A stretch of DNA of 64,000 nucleotides from Myxocyprinus asiaticus (lineage: Eukaryota > Chordata > Actinopteri > Cypriniformes > Catostomidae), in the NCBI RefSeq assembly GCF_019703515.2, contig NC_059362.1, positions 47,492,092 through 47,556,091 of the forward strand. The letters are read 5' to 3'. The notes below the pieces were generated by a model. The model made no database searches. It had not been told where the DNA came from and worked only from the letters and a program-made list of their open reading frames with translations. The translations under genes were made by a program, and so were the position numbers. Numbering within the stretch: position 1 is the stretch's first letter; each line of letters begins with the position of its first letter. Below, piece after piece: positions 10,581 through 21,249 of this stretch.

Positions 10581-10627
10581 TCAGATGAATTCCAATCGTA
10601 TCAAACCTCTCTTTCCTTATCAACATT

Positions 10628-10769
10628 TCATGTATAATCTACACCCAGTGATCCTGCAGAAAACCTCATTTTAAAGTTCTCATGGGCCTTCATCACCTCT
10701 GACTCCATCAGAATATCTCTGATCGTCGTCACGTCTGTATCGGCAGGAACGAGGACACGACCCTCAGAC
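10628..10769 (-). pseudogene. 45-codon coding-like fragment followed by poly(A)
   Basis: The minus strand is open from about 10767 to TGA at 10630-10628. The translation looks protein-like (EGRVLVPADTDVTTIRDIL, then ESEVMKAHENFKMRF, ending GSLGVDYT). An in-frame stop lies two codons upstream and there is no convincing acceptor. Together with the poly(A) run on the same strand shortly downstream this suggests the 3' end of a retrocopy or a terminal exon fragment. The source gene is not recognised, and no AATAAA precedes the poly(A). Chance opening over 135 nt is possible. Confidence 0.3.
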
Positions 10770-11035
10770 GCTCATTAACATGGACGCTTGCCTGCATCCC
10801 GCTCTACAATGTCACTGTACATTACATTATACTGGCCTTCCTCTGAGCAATGCTTGCCGACAGTGCTTTGTTTACACGGCTGCATGAGTGCACGAGGGAA
10901 TGTCACAGAATGCAAATGCATTGTAATGCAACTCTGAAAGACCTGCAATGTCACTCGAGTCACATTCTTACAGCACGCCAGCTGCCCGTCAAACAATCTA
11001 AAGACAAGACCAAGACAATTTTAAACAGGTAGACT

Positions 11036-11425
11036 TTATTTGTGCCAAAAACACAAGGACAGCCACCTTAAAATTAAAATTTTGTGTAAAGATTACAGGT
11101 TTTGTCATCATGGCAATAAAGTTGTAATACTGGATATAACTTTCCACAGATGCGGTTAGTAAGTGATTTTATCAGACTAAAATCATGTTAGCACACATAT
11201 TGTTTGTCTTGTGTCTATACTTTTGAAACAGTGAGTATTTTAATGTTTACAGATTGTCCCCATTGACTTCCATTGTAAGTGTCCAACTGGAACACACATT
11301 TGTGCTTTTTTTAAAAGAAAAGGAGGGACGAGTGGAAATGAATGTTTGCGATAATCAACATTATGTTGCAAATGCTGCCGATGGTGCTTAACTTGTATTC
11401 TCACAAATGACTTTTTCAAACAAAT
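11036..11425. repeat. Dispersed repeat family R1, copy 2 (longer)
   Basis: Matches 54-285 from about 11157 on and extends further left through GGCAATAAAGTTGTAATACT. It also keeps the internal AAAAGAAAAGGAGGGACGAG block that copy 1 has lost. Beyond it, 11426-12247 holds no recognisable gene or repeat; an open minus frame at 11561-11851 has no protein character. Confidence 0.75.
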
Positions 11426-12247
11426 ATTCAATGTACTCTATTAATATGAGCTTATAAAAACTGCCTGTGTAACAATTGCAAAAGAAAATCACAAAATGCT
11501 GTTTAGAATAGTTTTATCTGGAGTATATAACATGTGACGACTTCCCTAAAGTATTTCAAGTCAACTACCTAGCATTGCGATGACCCCTCTGGGTACAATG
11601 AACAAGGTCAATAGATTGACCTGGTCAGATACAACTGAACGCTTAAACAACAGTTTACTGTTCCGGGCCTTTTGATCTTTGCAGTATTGACGTGGATAAA
11701 CAGCGAAGCGTAAACTTTTAATTGAATGTTGCAAATAGCTGGAGCTTCTCGCTGCACAGCGTCGCAAATATGGATTTGGTTGCAGAGGAGCTGCTCTCAT
11801 AACCAATCGATCTGAAGAGTGTATAATTACTGTGTCAAAACATGAATGCATCCTTTATAAAACACTTTGATGGCAGACAGAGAGGGACGATTTGGTCAGA
11901 GGTTGCTTTTACACTCATCAAACATTGAACTGGTTGTTGAACTAATGATTGGGTATATCATCTCAAGAACATGTCCAGCTCATATTTCACCCTAAAATCA
12001 GAAGACAAAATACATTTGTAACTTTTTTGGTGTTAAAATATTTTCTACTATCCCAGATTAATATGCAGAGACAACTATAAGTAAGCTATTCATAGGTACA
12101 TTTTCTCAAAAACTGTAAACATTATATATCTGTAAAAATTTCTGTTTGTTTTAAGTGACCAGTCTAGCCCGATACAACAACATTGACTCAACCAATAGTG
12201 TGATTTGGGGGTGTTACCATCAACAGCAGATGAGGGTGTATTCGGAC

Positions 12248-12726
12248 TGTTATGGAACGAAAGCGGGACTCAGATGCAGGTAATACAGTTTATTGAATAA
12301 CAAAAAATCAAACTCAGTTGAATAGAAAAAAATCCCATAAGGTCCTCAAATTGGGCATCGAATACAGCCCGCAGGAAACTGTGAGAAATCTCAACAAGAT
12401 GGAAAGACTTTACAGAAAGACGATCCCAAGCACAACCAGCACCAACAGGTCCACATGTTCTGAGGGGAACAGAGGAGGCACACAACTGGACAGATAGAAG
12501 AGAGAGAGTGAATAATTAATACGAAAGCAGACAATCGCTCCTTGGAAAAACAATGCTGCTACTGTGCAGCACGACAGGAAGAGACTAGGAAGTCGAAGGG
12601 GAACATCCAGCGACAAGTGAGGCAGATATACATGCTGACGAATGACAAACAGGTAGGAACAATCACACCAACAAGCCGGCACGCTGATTACCAGAGATGG
12701 CAACAAATGTGCATCGGCACGTGACA
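12248..12726 (-). mobile_element. 3' LTR of a Ty3/Gypsy element
   Basis: On the minus strand this block runs TGTCACGTG ... CCATAACA, with the TG...CA ends of an LTR, and lies just downstream of the integrase C-terminal region. About 180 bp of it (12425-12602) recurs at 13867-14041, which identifies the repeated piece as LTR sequence. AATAAA occurs near the end (TTCAATAAACTG, minus strand), where an LTR polyadenylation signal is expected. Confidence 0.65.
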
Positions 12727-12789
12727 ACTGTCAAACTCACACACAAAAGCAAAACGCTGAGCGGCAGCAGAACACACACACACACATCA

Positions 12790-13922
12790 GTCGGGTGCAG
12801 CCCCTGGGGAAGCGTCACCTGGCGCTCCAAGAGTACCAGTCCTGCGTTGCTGGCAGAAATCCTTGATAAGAGAATGGGCCGGGACATTTTGGACCGGTAC
12901 CCAACTCCTCTCCTCCGGGCCATGGCCCTCCCAATCGACCAAAAACTGATGCCCCCGGCCCGACACCTGACGTCCAATAATCGCCTGACAGTATAAGCAG
13001 GGCCTCCTCCAATAATTCTGGGAGGATGTGGTGTGGGGGCACTGGAACCGGGTTTAATTTTGGACATGTGAAAGACTGGGCGTATGCAACGCAAGGCGTG
13101 AGGAAGATTCAGGCGGACGGACACCGCACTAAGCACCTTAGCAATAGGGAAAGGGCCAATAAATCTGGGAGCAAGTTTGCGGGAGGGGACTCTAAGAGGA
13201 ATGTCTTTGGTGGCCAACCAGACCTTCTGACCAGCAGAGTATTTGGGAGGTGCCGTCCGATGGCGATCCATCTGAGCCTTAATACGTCTCCCCGCAGCAA
13301 GATGTGCCCATCTAGTCAGTCACCATGTATGACAGCAATGTGAGAGGAATGCCTGGACCGAGGGCACTGCTACATCGGGTTCAAGCTCGGGAAACAATGG
13401 TGGCTGGTACCCGATGCAGCACTTAAAAGGGGAGAGGCCTGTAGACAATGCAGCCACACAACGGAGCATCCCCTCCAGACTTTGGTTGGCCTGCTCCATC
13501 TGACCATTGGTCTGGGGGTGGAACCCAGTTGACAGACTAACCTTAGCCCCTAGTTGCCGACAGAACTCCCCCCAGAACTGAGACACGAACTGGGGACCCC
13601 TGTCGGAGACCACATTAACCAGAATGCCATGGATCCGGAAAACATGGTCCACGACAGTGATCGCTGTCTCGTGTGCCGAGGGAAGCCCTGGAAGTGGAAT
13701 AAAATGGGCTGCCCTCGAGAACCTGTCCACCACCGTCAGTATGACCGTGTTGCCACGGGACTCAGGAAGCCCCATGATAAAGTCGAGCACAATGTGCAAC
13801 CAGGGTCTCAAAGGGATGGCTAGGGGCTTTAAAAGTCCCACCGGGGGCCGATTAGAATGTTTCCCACAACCCAACCAGCACCAACAGGTCCAAAGGTTCT
13901 GAGGGGAACAGAGGAGGCACAC
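12790..13922 (-). pseudogene. Ty3/Gypsy (chromovirus type) integrase, frameshifted
   Basis: The integrase core is in one frame from 13922 to about 13320. The catalytic residues are visible: Asp at residue 47 (LDFIMGLP), Asp at 107 (SDRGPQF) and Glu at 143 (NGQMEQANQ), a DD35E spacing. The frame then shifts; the C-terminal part ([41 protein letters not shown]) continues in the frame of 13271-12663. A chromodomain start ([11 protein letters not shown]) follows and changes frame again near 12925. The N-terminal zinc-binding region, RT, RNase H, protease and gag are absent: the core joins directly to LTR-derived sequence at about 13866. It is dead as an autonomous element. Confidence 0.85.
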
Positions 13923-14041
13923 AACTGGACTGGCAGAAGAGAGAGAGGGAATAATTAATACGAGAGCGAACTATCGCTCCTTGAAAAAACTATGCTGCTA
14001 CTGAGCAGCATGACAGGCAGAGACTAGGAAGTCGAAGGGGA
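13867..14041 (-). mobile_element. Truncated 5' LTR of the same Ty3/Gypsy element
   Basis: About 93 percent identical by eye to 12425-12602 in the same orientation. It is cut at both ends; the inner end is fused to the integrase and the outer end to the R2 repeat. A deletion from inside the LTR to integrase removed the first two thirds of the element. Confidence 0.75.
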
Positions 14042-14042
14042 A

Positions 14043-14200
14043 AATCCTATAGTATAAACCACAAGATAAACTATATTAACCACAAGATCAAACATGGTTA
14101 ATCTGTAGTTGGTTGCTATATGGTTACTATATGGATACAGTATACTTTTCATAGTTACTACAATATTACTATAGTAAAACCATGGTTTCCATCAAAAATG
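14043..14200. repeat. R2 palindromic repeat copy
   Basis: Contains ATAGTAAAACCATGGTTTCC and several AACCACAAGAT units; same family as 3705-3860. Confidence 0.6.
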
Positions 14201-14229
14201 AAATAAATAAATAAAAACAACAACAACAA

Positions 14230-16215
14230 ATAAACGGTTAGCGAGGGAATGCAAACCTATTGCGAGGTAACGCAAAACTATTTCGAGGGAACGCAAAACT
14301 ATTTCGAGGGAACGCAAAACTCTTTGCAAGGGAATGCAAAACTTATCGCGAGGGAACACAAAACGTATTGTAAGGGAACGCAAAACTCATTCTGAGGGCA
14401 TGCAAAATTGATTGCGAGTGTACTCAAAATGTATTGCAAGGGGATGCAAACAGTTGCGAGGGAAATGCAAACTATTGTGAGGGAAGGCAAAACTATTTTG
14501 AGGGAACAAAAACTATTGTGAGAGAGTGCAAAACTCATTTTGAGGGAACGCAAAATGTATTGCGAAGGAACGCAAACTATTGTGAGGGAACGCAAAAATA
14601 TTGCGAGGGAACACAAACTATTGCGAGGGAACACAAACTATTGCGAGGGAAACACAAACTATTGTGTGGGAAGGCAAAAATCATTGTGAGGGACCGCAAA
14701 ACTCATTGCAATGGAACGCAAAACTTATTGTAAGGAACGCAAAACTATTGTGAGGGACCGCAAAACTCATTGCAATGGAACGCAAACTATTGCGAGGGAA
14801 TGCAAAACTATTTCAAGGGAATGCAATGTGAGGGAATGCAAACTATTTCAAAGGAACACAAAACTATTGTGAGGGACCACAAAACTCATTGCAAGGGAAC
14901 GCAAAACTTATTGTGAGGGAACGCAAAACTTATTGCGAAGGAACGCAAACTATTGCGAGGGAACGCAATCTGTTGCGAGGGAACACAAAACTCATTACGA
15001 TGGGATGCAAAACCATTTCAGGGGAACGCAAAACTTATTGGGAGGGAACGCCAACTATTGCGAGGGAACGCAAAACTTATTGTGAGGGAACTTAAAACTA
15101 TTTCAAGGGAATGCAATGTGAGGGAATGCAAACTATTTCAAAGGAACACAAAACTATTGTGAGGGACCACAAAACTCATTGCAAGGGAACGCAAAACTTA
15201 TTGTGAGGGAACGCAAAAGTTATTGCGAAGGAACGCAAACTATTGCGAGGGAATGCAAAACTTATTGCGAGGGAACGCAATCTGTTGCGAGGGAACACAA
15301 AACTCATTACGATGGGATGCAAAACCATTTCAGGGGAACGCAAAACTTATTGGGAGGGAACGCCAACTATTGCAATGGAACGCAAACTATTGCGAGGGAA
15401 TGCAAAACTATTTCAAGGGAATGCAATGTGAGGGAATGCAAACTATTTCAAAGGAACACAAAACTATTGTGAGGGACCACAAAACTCATTGCAAGGGAAC
15501 GCAAAACTTATTGTGAGGGAACGCAAAAGTTATTGCGAAGGAACGCAAACTATTGCGAGGGAATGCAAAACTTATTGCGAGGGAACGCAATCTGTTGCGA
15601 GGGAACACAAAACTCATTACGATGGGATGCAAAACCATTTCAGGGGAACGCAAAACTTATTGGGAGGGAACGCCAACTATTGCGAGGGAACGCAAAACTT
15701 ATTGTGAGGGAACGCAAACTATTGCGAGGGAAACACAAATTATTGTGTGGGAAGGCAAAACTATTGTGAGGGAATGCAAACTATTGTGAGGGAATGCAAA
15801 AATATTGTGAGGGACCGCAAAACTCATTGCAAGGGAACGCAAAACTATTTCAAGGGAATGCAATGCAAGGGAATGCAAACTATTGTGAGGGAAACACAAA
15901 CTATTGTGTGGGAAGGCAAAACTATTGTGAGGGAACACAAAACTTACTGAGAGGGAATGCAAAACTTATTGCGAGGGAACGCAAAACTTGTTGCGAGGGA
16001 ATGCAAAACTTATTGAGAGGGAACGCAAACTATTGCAAGGGAAATACAAACTATTATGTGGGAAGGCAAAACTATTGTGAGGGAATGCAAAACTATTGTG
16101 AGGGAATACAAAAATATTGCGAGGGAACACAAGCTATTGCAAGGGAGCACAAAACTCATTGTGAGGAAATGCAAACTATTGTGAGGGAAAGCAAAACTAT
16201 TGCGAGGGAACGTAA
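14230..16215. repeat. Minisatellite, about 21 bp unit, higher-order structure
   Basis: Roughly 90 or more tandem units of the form GCGAGGGAACGCAAAACTAT with frequent variants (GTGAGGGAC, CAAAGGAAC, 20-22 bp). Higher-order units are visible: the same run of variants starting AGGGAATGCAAACTATTTCA begins at 14831, 15121 and 15431, giving periods of 290 and 310 bp. Because the unit is near a multiple of three, several open frames of 60-164 codons arise; these are not genes. Confidence 0.95.
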
Positions 16216-16271
16216 AAGGTTGCCTGCTGCCTTAGCACCGCCAAAAGTCACCGCCGGGTATTTCCGATTGG

Positions 16272-17102
16272 GTGCTAAAAATGATTGAACATGTTTATAC
16301 AATCCAATTTGCATGTCAGTTTCAATGGTGTTCTGTCTTCCATGGTTCTGTCCAAAGACTCGCTGGTGTTACGAGCCAAAATACTTGCAAATCTCGCAAA
16401 AACGCAAAGAGGTTGTTCCAAATTGTCAAGCCCACAAAAGGGTTTAACAGCTGCTATTTTCATGTCCCAAAGAAAGACGGTGGGCTTCGGACAATTTTAG
16501 ATCTGAGACATTTGAATCACGCACTTGTAAAGTGCCCATTCAAAATGATTACTCAGAAACGGATCTTATCACACGTCCGCCCACGCGATTGGTTTGCTTC
16601 GATAGTTCTGAAAGACGCATACTTTCGTGTAAAAATTGTACGACATCACAGGATGTTTTTGAGATTCTCGTTCGAGGGAACTGCGTATCAATTCAAAGTC
16701 CTTCCCTTCGGACTGTCCCTGGCTCCTTGCATGTTCACAAAGAGCATCACTGCAGTCCTCGCCCCTCTGAAACTGAGCAGCGTGCACATTTTGAACTACC
16801 TTGACGATTGGCTATTACTGGCCCAATCAGAGGCTCTGTTATGCCAGCACAGGGACTTATTGCTCCAACATCTGAACAGCCTGGGCCTCAATGTCACCTG
16901 GGTAAAGAGCACGATCTCCCCAAGCCAACCAATCTCCTTTCTAGGGAGTCCATCTCGACTCCATGAGCGAGCGTGTGCATCTCACAAGCGATTGCGTTCA
17001 GGCCATTCTCCAGTGTCTGTCTCGGTTCAAACCGAGTCTCTGCCTACCTCCAATAGATGGCCACCTCTCAGTTCTGCAAAAATGAAATTTGACCATTACT
17101 GA
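16272..17102 (+). pseudogene. DIRS1-type reverse transcriptase fragment
   Basis: The 276-codon open frame contains RT motifs typical of DIRS elements: FHVPKKDGGLRTILDLRHLN (residues 63-82), QKRILSHVRPRDWFAS, LKDAYF, FKVLPFGLSLAP (141-152) and NYLDDWLLLAQ with the YLDD box at 176-179. The catalytic Asp of motif A, normally DLKDAYF, is Val at residue 112 (codon 16605-16607). After ISFLG (about 16950) a frameshift puts the remaining conserved sequence in another frame. The RNase H and tyrosine recombinase regions that follow in intact DIRS elements are not recognisable. Confidence 0.8.
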
Positions 17103-18190
17103 CTTATGGTCATCCATTACTGTTGTAAAAACTATACTGAGAACAAAGTGGAGATTCAGTCTATATGCACTACAACATTATATGTATCACAGTAACAACA
17201 AAGCAAATTACCTGTTTTCCCTTCTGAAAGTACGGACAATGATGCAACCGTGTAATGGCTTAGGTTGGGTTGCACTAGCTGTTCAGCTTCTCTCACAGTC
17301 CTCCCATGTATGAGCACATGATGAACTAGGGTGGCACAGATTTCATCTGAGATTACTTGTCTTTGTTGTTGTTGTTGTTGTTGTTGTTGCCGTCGTCGTC
17401 GTCGTCATCGTCGGTGTCGGCGTCATCATCATCCTCTTCCTCTTCTCTGTTGTCTTGCAAATTCTGCATTGTTAGGATCCATTGTTCCAAAGCACATGGA
17501 CGTGCCTCTAGGCCCTATTTATTGACCCTGCAATTCTGATTGGTGTGTAAACAATTTTGAGGCTTAGTGTTTGCACCTGGAGAAAGGTGTGCTCTTTGAG
17601 TTTAGGTTGTGATGACTTGAGTTAATTATATTGAAAGCATGTGTTTGTTGAATGAACAAATAGTGCAAAGAATGATTTATTTTGGCACTTTTGTATAAGT
17701 TTTTGCAGAAAGAGTTTTGAAAATTGAAACATGTGGAAACAGGTGAATAGTGTTTATGGTTATGGGAAATGTGTTTGTGTTTTTAGGAAATGACGTAAGG
17801 ATATGGGGTTTTGAGCTACAGGAACCAGTTTTTATTTTTTAAGCAATTGAGAAAAACTGTAAGTACGGGCTCCCCGTCATTTAACACAACCGCCTGCATT
17901 CAGACCATTGTATTTCTCAAAAGTCACAAGCACTTTCATTATAAATAAAACTTCCTTCCCGACTGGGTTCGTGAAGGGGTTAATTCATACTCTATGACTA
18001 TAGTTCATATATCCCTTCTGAGTGTTCCCCTCCTGGCTCACCATGAGGGTCATTCACTTGCGGCATACTCATGTCAGTCGCCATCCCGTGTGATTGCAGC
18101 ATCATGTTTTCCTCTCTGGAACGGTTATGTCATGTAGTGCGGCGTGATGGGACACTGTGTGTCAGTGCTCAGTGACACAATGTCAAGTGA
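17103..18190. other. Segment with simple repeats and possible DIRS 3' remnant
   Basis: Contains (TTG)n then (GTC)n at 17366-17440. From about 17950 the sequence (GACACTGTGTGTCAGTGCTC, then CAAGTGAACTGAATTGT) leads into the DIRS terminal repeat at 18195, so it may be a decayed DIRS 3' part. No gene is supported. Confidence 0.4.
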
Positions 18191-18194
18191 ACTG

Positions 18195-18450
18195 AATTGT
18201 AAGGGAACGTCTCGGTTACATATGTAACCTCAGTTCCCTGAGATGAAGGGAACGAGACATGCCGTAAGCTGGCCACACTACAGACTTTTTTGAGGTACGA
18301 GCGATGCGCTCTTTGTCCCTCAGTCAGAAAATTCGGAGGAATGGTGTTTGCGTGCCCACTTTTATACCGGACAGCTTCGCGCCCAAAAGGGCGGGGCTTA
18401 AACACTATAGCCAATATTAGAATTGCCACCTTGGCTGGTGGGTTAAAAAG
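18195..18450 (-). mobile_element. DIRS terminal repeat and leader region
   Basis: GGGAACGTCTCGGTTACATA and its partner GTTCCCTGAGATGAAGGGAA with ACGAGAC are the DIRS inverted-terminal signature, also seen at 24073-24135. Read on the minus strand, a TATAAAA box (CCGGTATAAAAGTGGGCACG, near 18362) precedes a leader running outward, resembling the promoter region of the copy ending at 23126. Confidence 0.6.
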
Positions 18451-18467
18451 TAAATTTTGGACCCTGG

Positions 18468-18504
18468 TTGTGTGTTGTGTTGTGTTGTGTTGTGTTGTAT
18501 TGTG

Positions 18505-18563
<59 letters not shown>
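18468..18563. repeat. (GTGTT)n and (GT)n microsatellite
   Basis: Several TGTGT pentamers followed by about 29 uninterrupted GT dinucleotides. Reverse-strand HT-rich and cysteine/valine-rich open frames across it are artefacts. The following 18564-19502 is AT-rich without a recognised gene. Confidence 0.95.
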
Positions 18564-18564
<1 letters not shown>

Positions 18565-19502
18565 ATATCTGAGGACTTTGTGTATGCAAACACACATCTA
18601 CATATGTGCTGATCTAAAGGATTGGGATGCTCCTGAACACTTTATATTTCTGTATTTTGCAGTCTAATCCATTCATTTCCCATGGCCGGTCATTTTTGAC
18701 CAGTAACACAACAGGTGTAACAAAGTGAAATAAAACCCCAATTTTTATTTTTATTTTTTTGTGTGTGTGTTTTCAGATACCATATGTGAACAAAGTCAAG
18801 GAATTTTATTCCAATTGGATTATGAAAAAAAAAAAACAATTGTCCAGGTCAAAATGACCGAAACACAACATAAGGGTTACAGGACCCTTGATGTGGTCAC
18901 TATTAACTATCATTGTATAGAAATGAGCTTTATGAACTTTAATGTTCCACAAAAAAAAATAATAATAACATGAATGAGAAAAGAGTTAGTAAATACTTTT
19001 AGATTTTTAACCATTTTAAATGTGAAAGTCTCATTGTTTTGCTAATGATCCTGGATATTGAAAAATTCAGATGTGCTCAACGCACCCCAGTGATTCATCC
19101 ACTCAACTTTGACCAGCAAGCACAACTAGTTCAACCTGCAGGTGCAATTTTGTAAATTACTCTTGGCCTCTTTCAGATTTGTTCGCCAGCAGCAGGATCT
19201 TGTATTGTAACCTGCAGTTTCATGTTGAATGGATTTTGAAGGGCTGCTGAAGTGTTTTTGGCCACTCTCCTGATGCTTCATCAGTCGCACCGGGACGCCA
19301 CAGTGCTTCCAACAGCCTGGAAACCGTTTAACGTTTGCCAGAGGAGCGATATTGAAATGTGCGGCAGAGAAACCATGATGATGTGTATGTGAAGAGGACG
19401 TGTGTTACAGTGGGAGAGCTGCAGTCAAGAAAAATTCAAGACTGATATTAGACCATCAGCAGAGTGACTGGAGAGATGTCAGTGTAAAGGAGGGTTGAGC
19501 AG

Positions 19503-20112
19503 TATCAGAATCAGTATCAGAATCAGAATGAGCTTTATTGCCAAGTGTGCTCACATACAAAAGGAATTTTTTTGGTGATAGGTGAAACAAGTGCACACAG
19601 ATCATTACAGTGAGACACAGAATATAAAATAAGGTAAGAGTATAAATAGACATATAAATAATAGGACATATAAAAGAATGACATATGTACATGTGCAAGT
19701 GGTAATATATGTGCAAGGTAGGGGTACATACAGTTATTGAATTAAATATGTGAATTCACATATGTACATAAAATATTTATTTACATTATTGCACTATGGG
19801 GGAGTCCTGAAGGCAGTTTAATTGTTCATGTGGAAAATGGCCTGAGGGTAAAAACTGTTCTTGTGCCTGGATATCCTGGCGCTGAGTGCTCTGTAGTGCC
19901 GGCCAGAGGGCAACAGTTCAAAGAGGGAGTGGGCAGGGTGTGTGGGGTCCAGAGTGATTCTACCTGCACGTTTCCTCACTCTGGAGATATACAGGTCTTG
20001 GACGTTGGGCAGGGGGGCACCAATAATCCTCTCAGAAGTCCCGACTGTCCGTTGTCATTTCCTTCTGTCTGATTTGGTGACTGAGCCAAACCAGACAGTT
20101 ATAGATGTACAC
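19503..20112 (-). mobile_element. Non-LTR retrotransposon (LINE, L2/Rex-like), 3' part
   Basis: On the minus strand the sequence encodes recognisable C-terminal LINE peptide: LIESVLCTSITVWFGS, then IIGAPLPNVQDLYISRVRKR, AGRITLDP and a final SFYPQAIFHMNN before a stop near 19827. It ends in the tail GGCAATAAAGCTCATTCTGA. A nonsense/frame defect is seen shortly after TVWFGSVTKSDR. The clade is not certain; the pattern resembles fish L2 or Rex1-like elements. The upstream part lies at 23157-23365. Confidence 0.75.
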
Positions 20113-20990
20113 AGGACAGACTCAATTAGTGGCTGACTGATATATCACCAAGGCCGATAAATCGGCCGATATTCTGACTTTTTTATTTATCGCATCGGCC
20201 GATAAATTTTGGCCTATTGTTTTCTTGAGGGTGCCGAAAATCGCCTGCTTGCATGTGAAGTGACTGATACATGTAAATTACCAGTCACGGTTCATTTTGT
20301 TTTAATGTGCCATCATGTTACTACAATAACAGACCAGTGTGCAACACAGTGTCATGTAAACGGTCCGCATTTCAGAGCAACGGCAGACGCGTTTGAGCTC
20401 ATAATTTTGAAGTACTCACCTGTTTTATTCTCTCTCTCACTCCTCAACAGTTCCCTGTAACTTTTAACTGTCTTATCTAATGATAAAAAGGCAAATATCA
20501 GTAAAACTAACATCATATACCGTCAACAAATATGCGCATATCTCATTTAAACAGATGTAATAAACCAACCTAACAAAACTTGAGCAGATCCAGCATCCTG
20601 TGGAGCGCTATTTATTTACCTCTAAAGCACGTATTCTATCAGCCTTTCCTCAACAGTTCCCTGTAATTTTCTAATGATAAAAGGCAAATATCAATAAAAC
20701 TTCTATTATATACTGTTTGCAAATATGCAGATATCGCGTTTAAACAGATGTAATTCATGAACCTCAAGAAAATCCAGTGTTTTCTTCCCATTGAGCACTC
20801 ATCTAATATCTTCATCTCAAGCATGTATTCTATCAGCCAGAATCAAAACTTCAGGATTAGGATCAAAAGTTCCTCTGATTCACAAATCATGATGGTCAGT
20901 CCATGACAATCCAAGCAGGCTATCCAGGCCGTTTAAACTGTCAGGAGATTGCTGCTCACTGGATCCGCATGAGCGACTAGTTATTTCCAG
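20113..20990. repeat. Repeat with ATCGGCCGAT start and internal tandem duplication
   Basis: Begins AGTGGCTGACTGATATATCA followed by GGCCGATAAATCGGCCGATA, a start seen on a common fish DNA repeat. It contains two diverged copies of a roughly 195 bp unit (20442-20640 and 20647-20838), both starting TCCTCAACAGTTCCCTGTAA and ending GTATTCTATCAGCC. It sits between the two halves of the LINE. Confidence 0.6.
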
Positions 20991-21249
20991 TCATGACAGT
21001 GCAGTTCATATCTACTTGAATGGAGACTGTCACATCGGGGGCGGGTTTGTGCCACAGCTGGGCGCTCAGGGGCGGAAGACCGCCGCTAGAGTGCCAAACC
21101 TGCCAAATAGAGTGGTGGATGGTGGTTGTGATGACGGCCGTACACACCGGATACGTGACCCAGGGTACAAGGAAACCACTCTTGCTGAGCTCTTGAGTAC
21201 TGCAGCCACTTGGGCATGCAGCACAATTAAATGCAAAAGGTAACAAAAT

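Noticed and set aside
11561..11851. 96-codon minus frame
   Set aside because: No similarity to any family I know, no splice or promoter context, and length is within chance for this window.
14230..16215. CRISPR array
   Set aside because: Units are contiguous without unique spacers, and the genome is clearly vertebrate.
14434..16288. Series of plus-strand frames of 60-164 codons with repeated RNCEGTQ-like words
   Set aside because: The minisatellite unit is close to 21 bp, so frames persist by arithmetic; all three frames show similar repeats.
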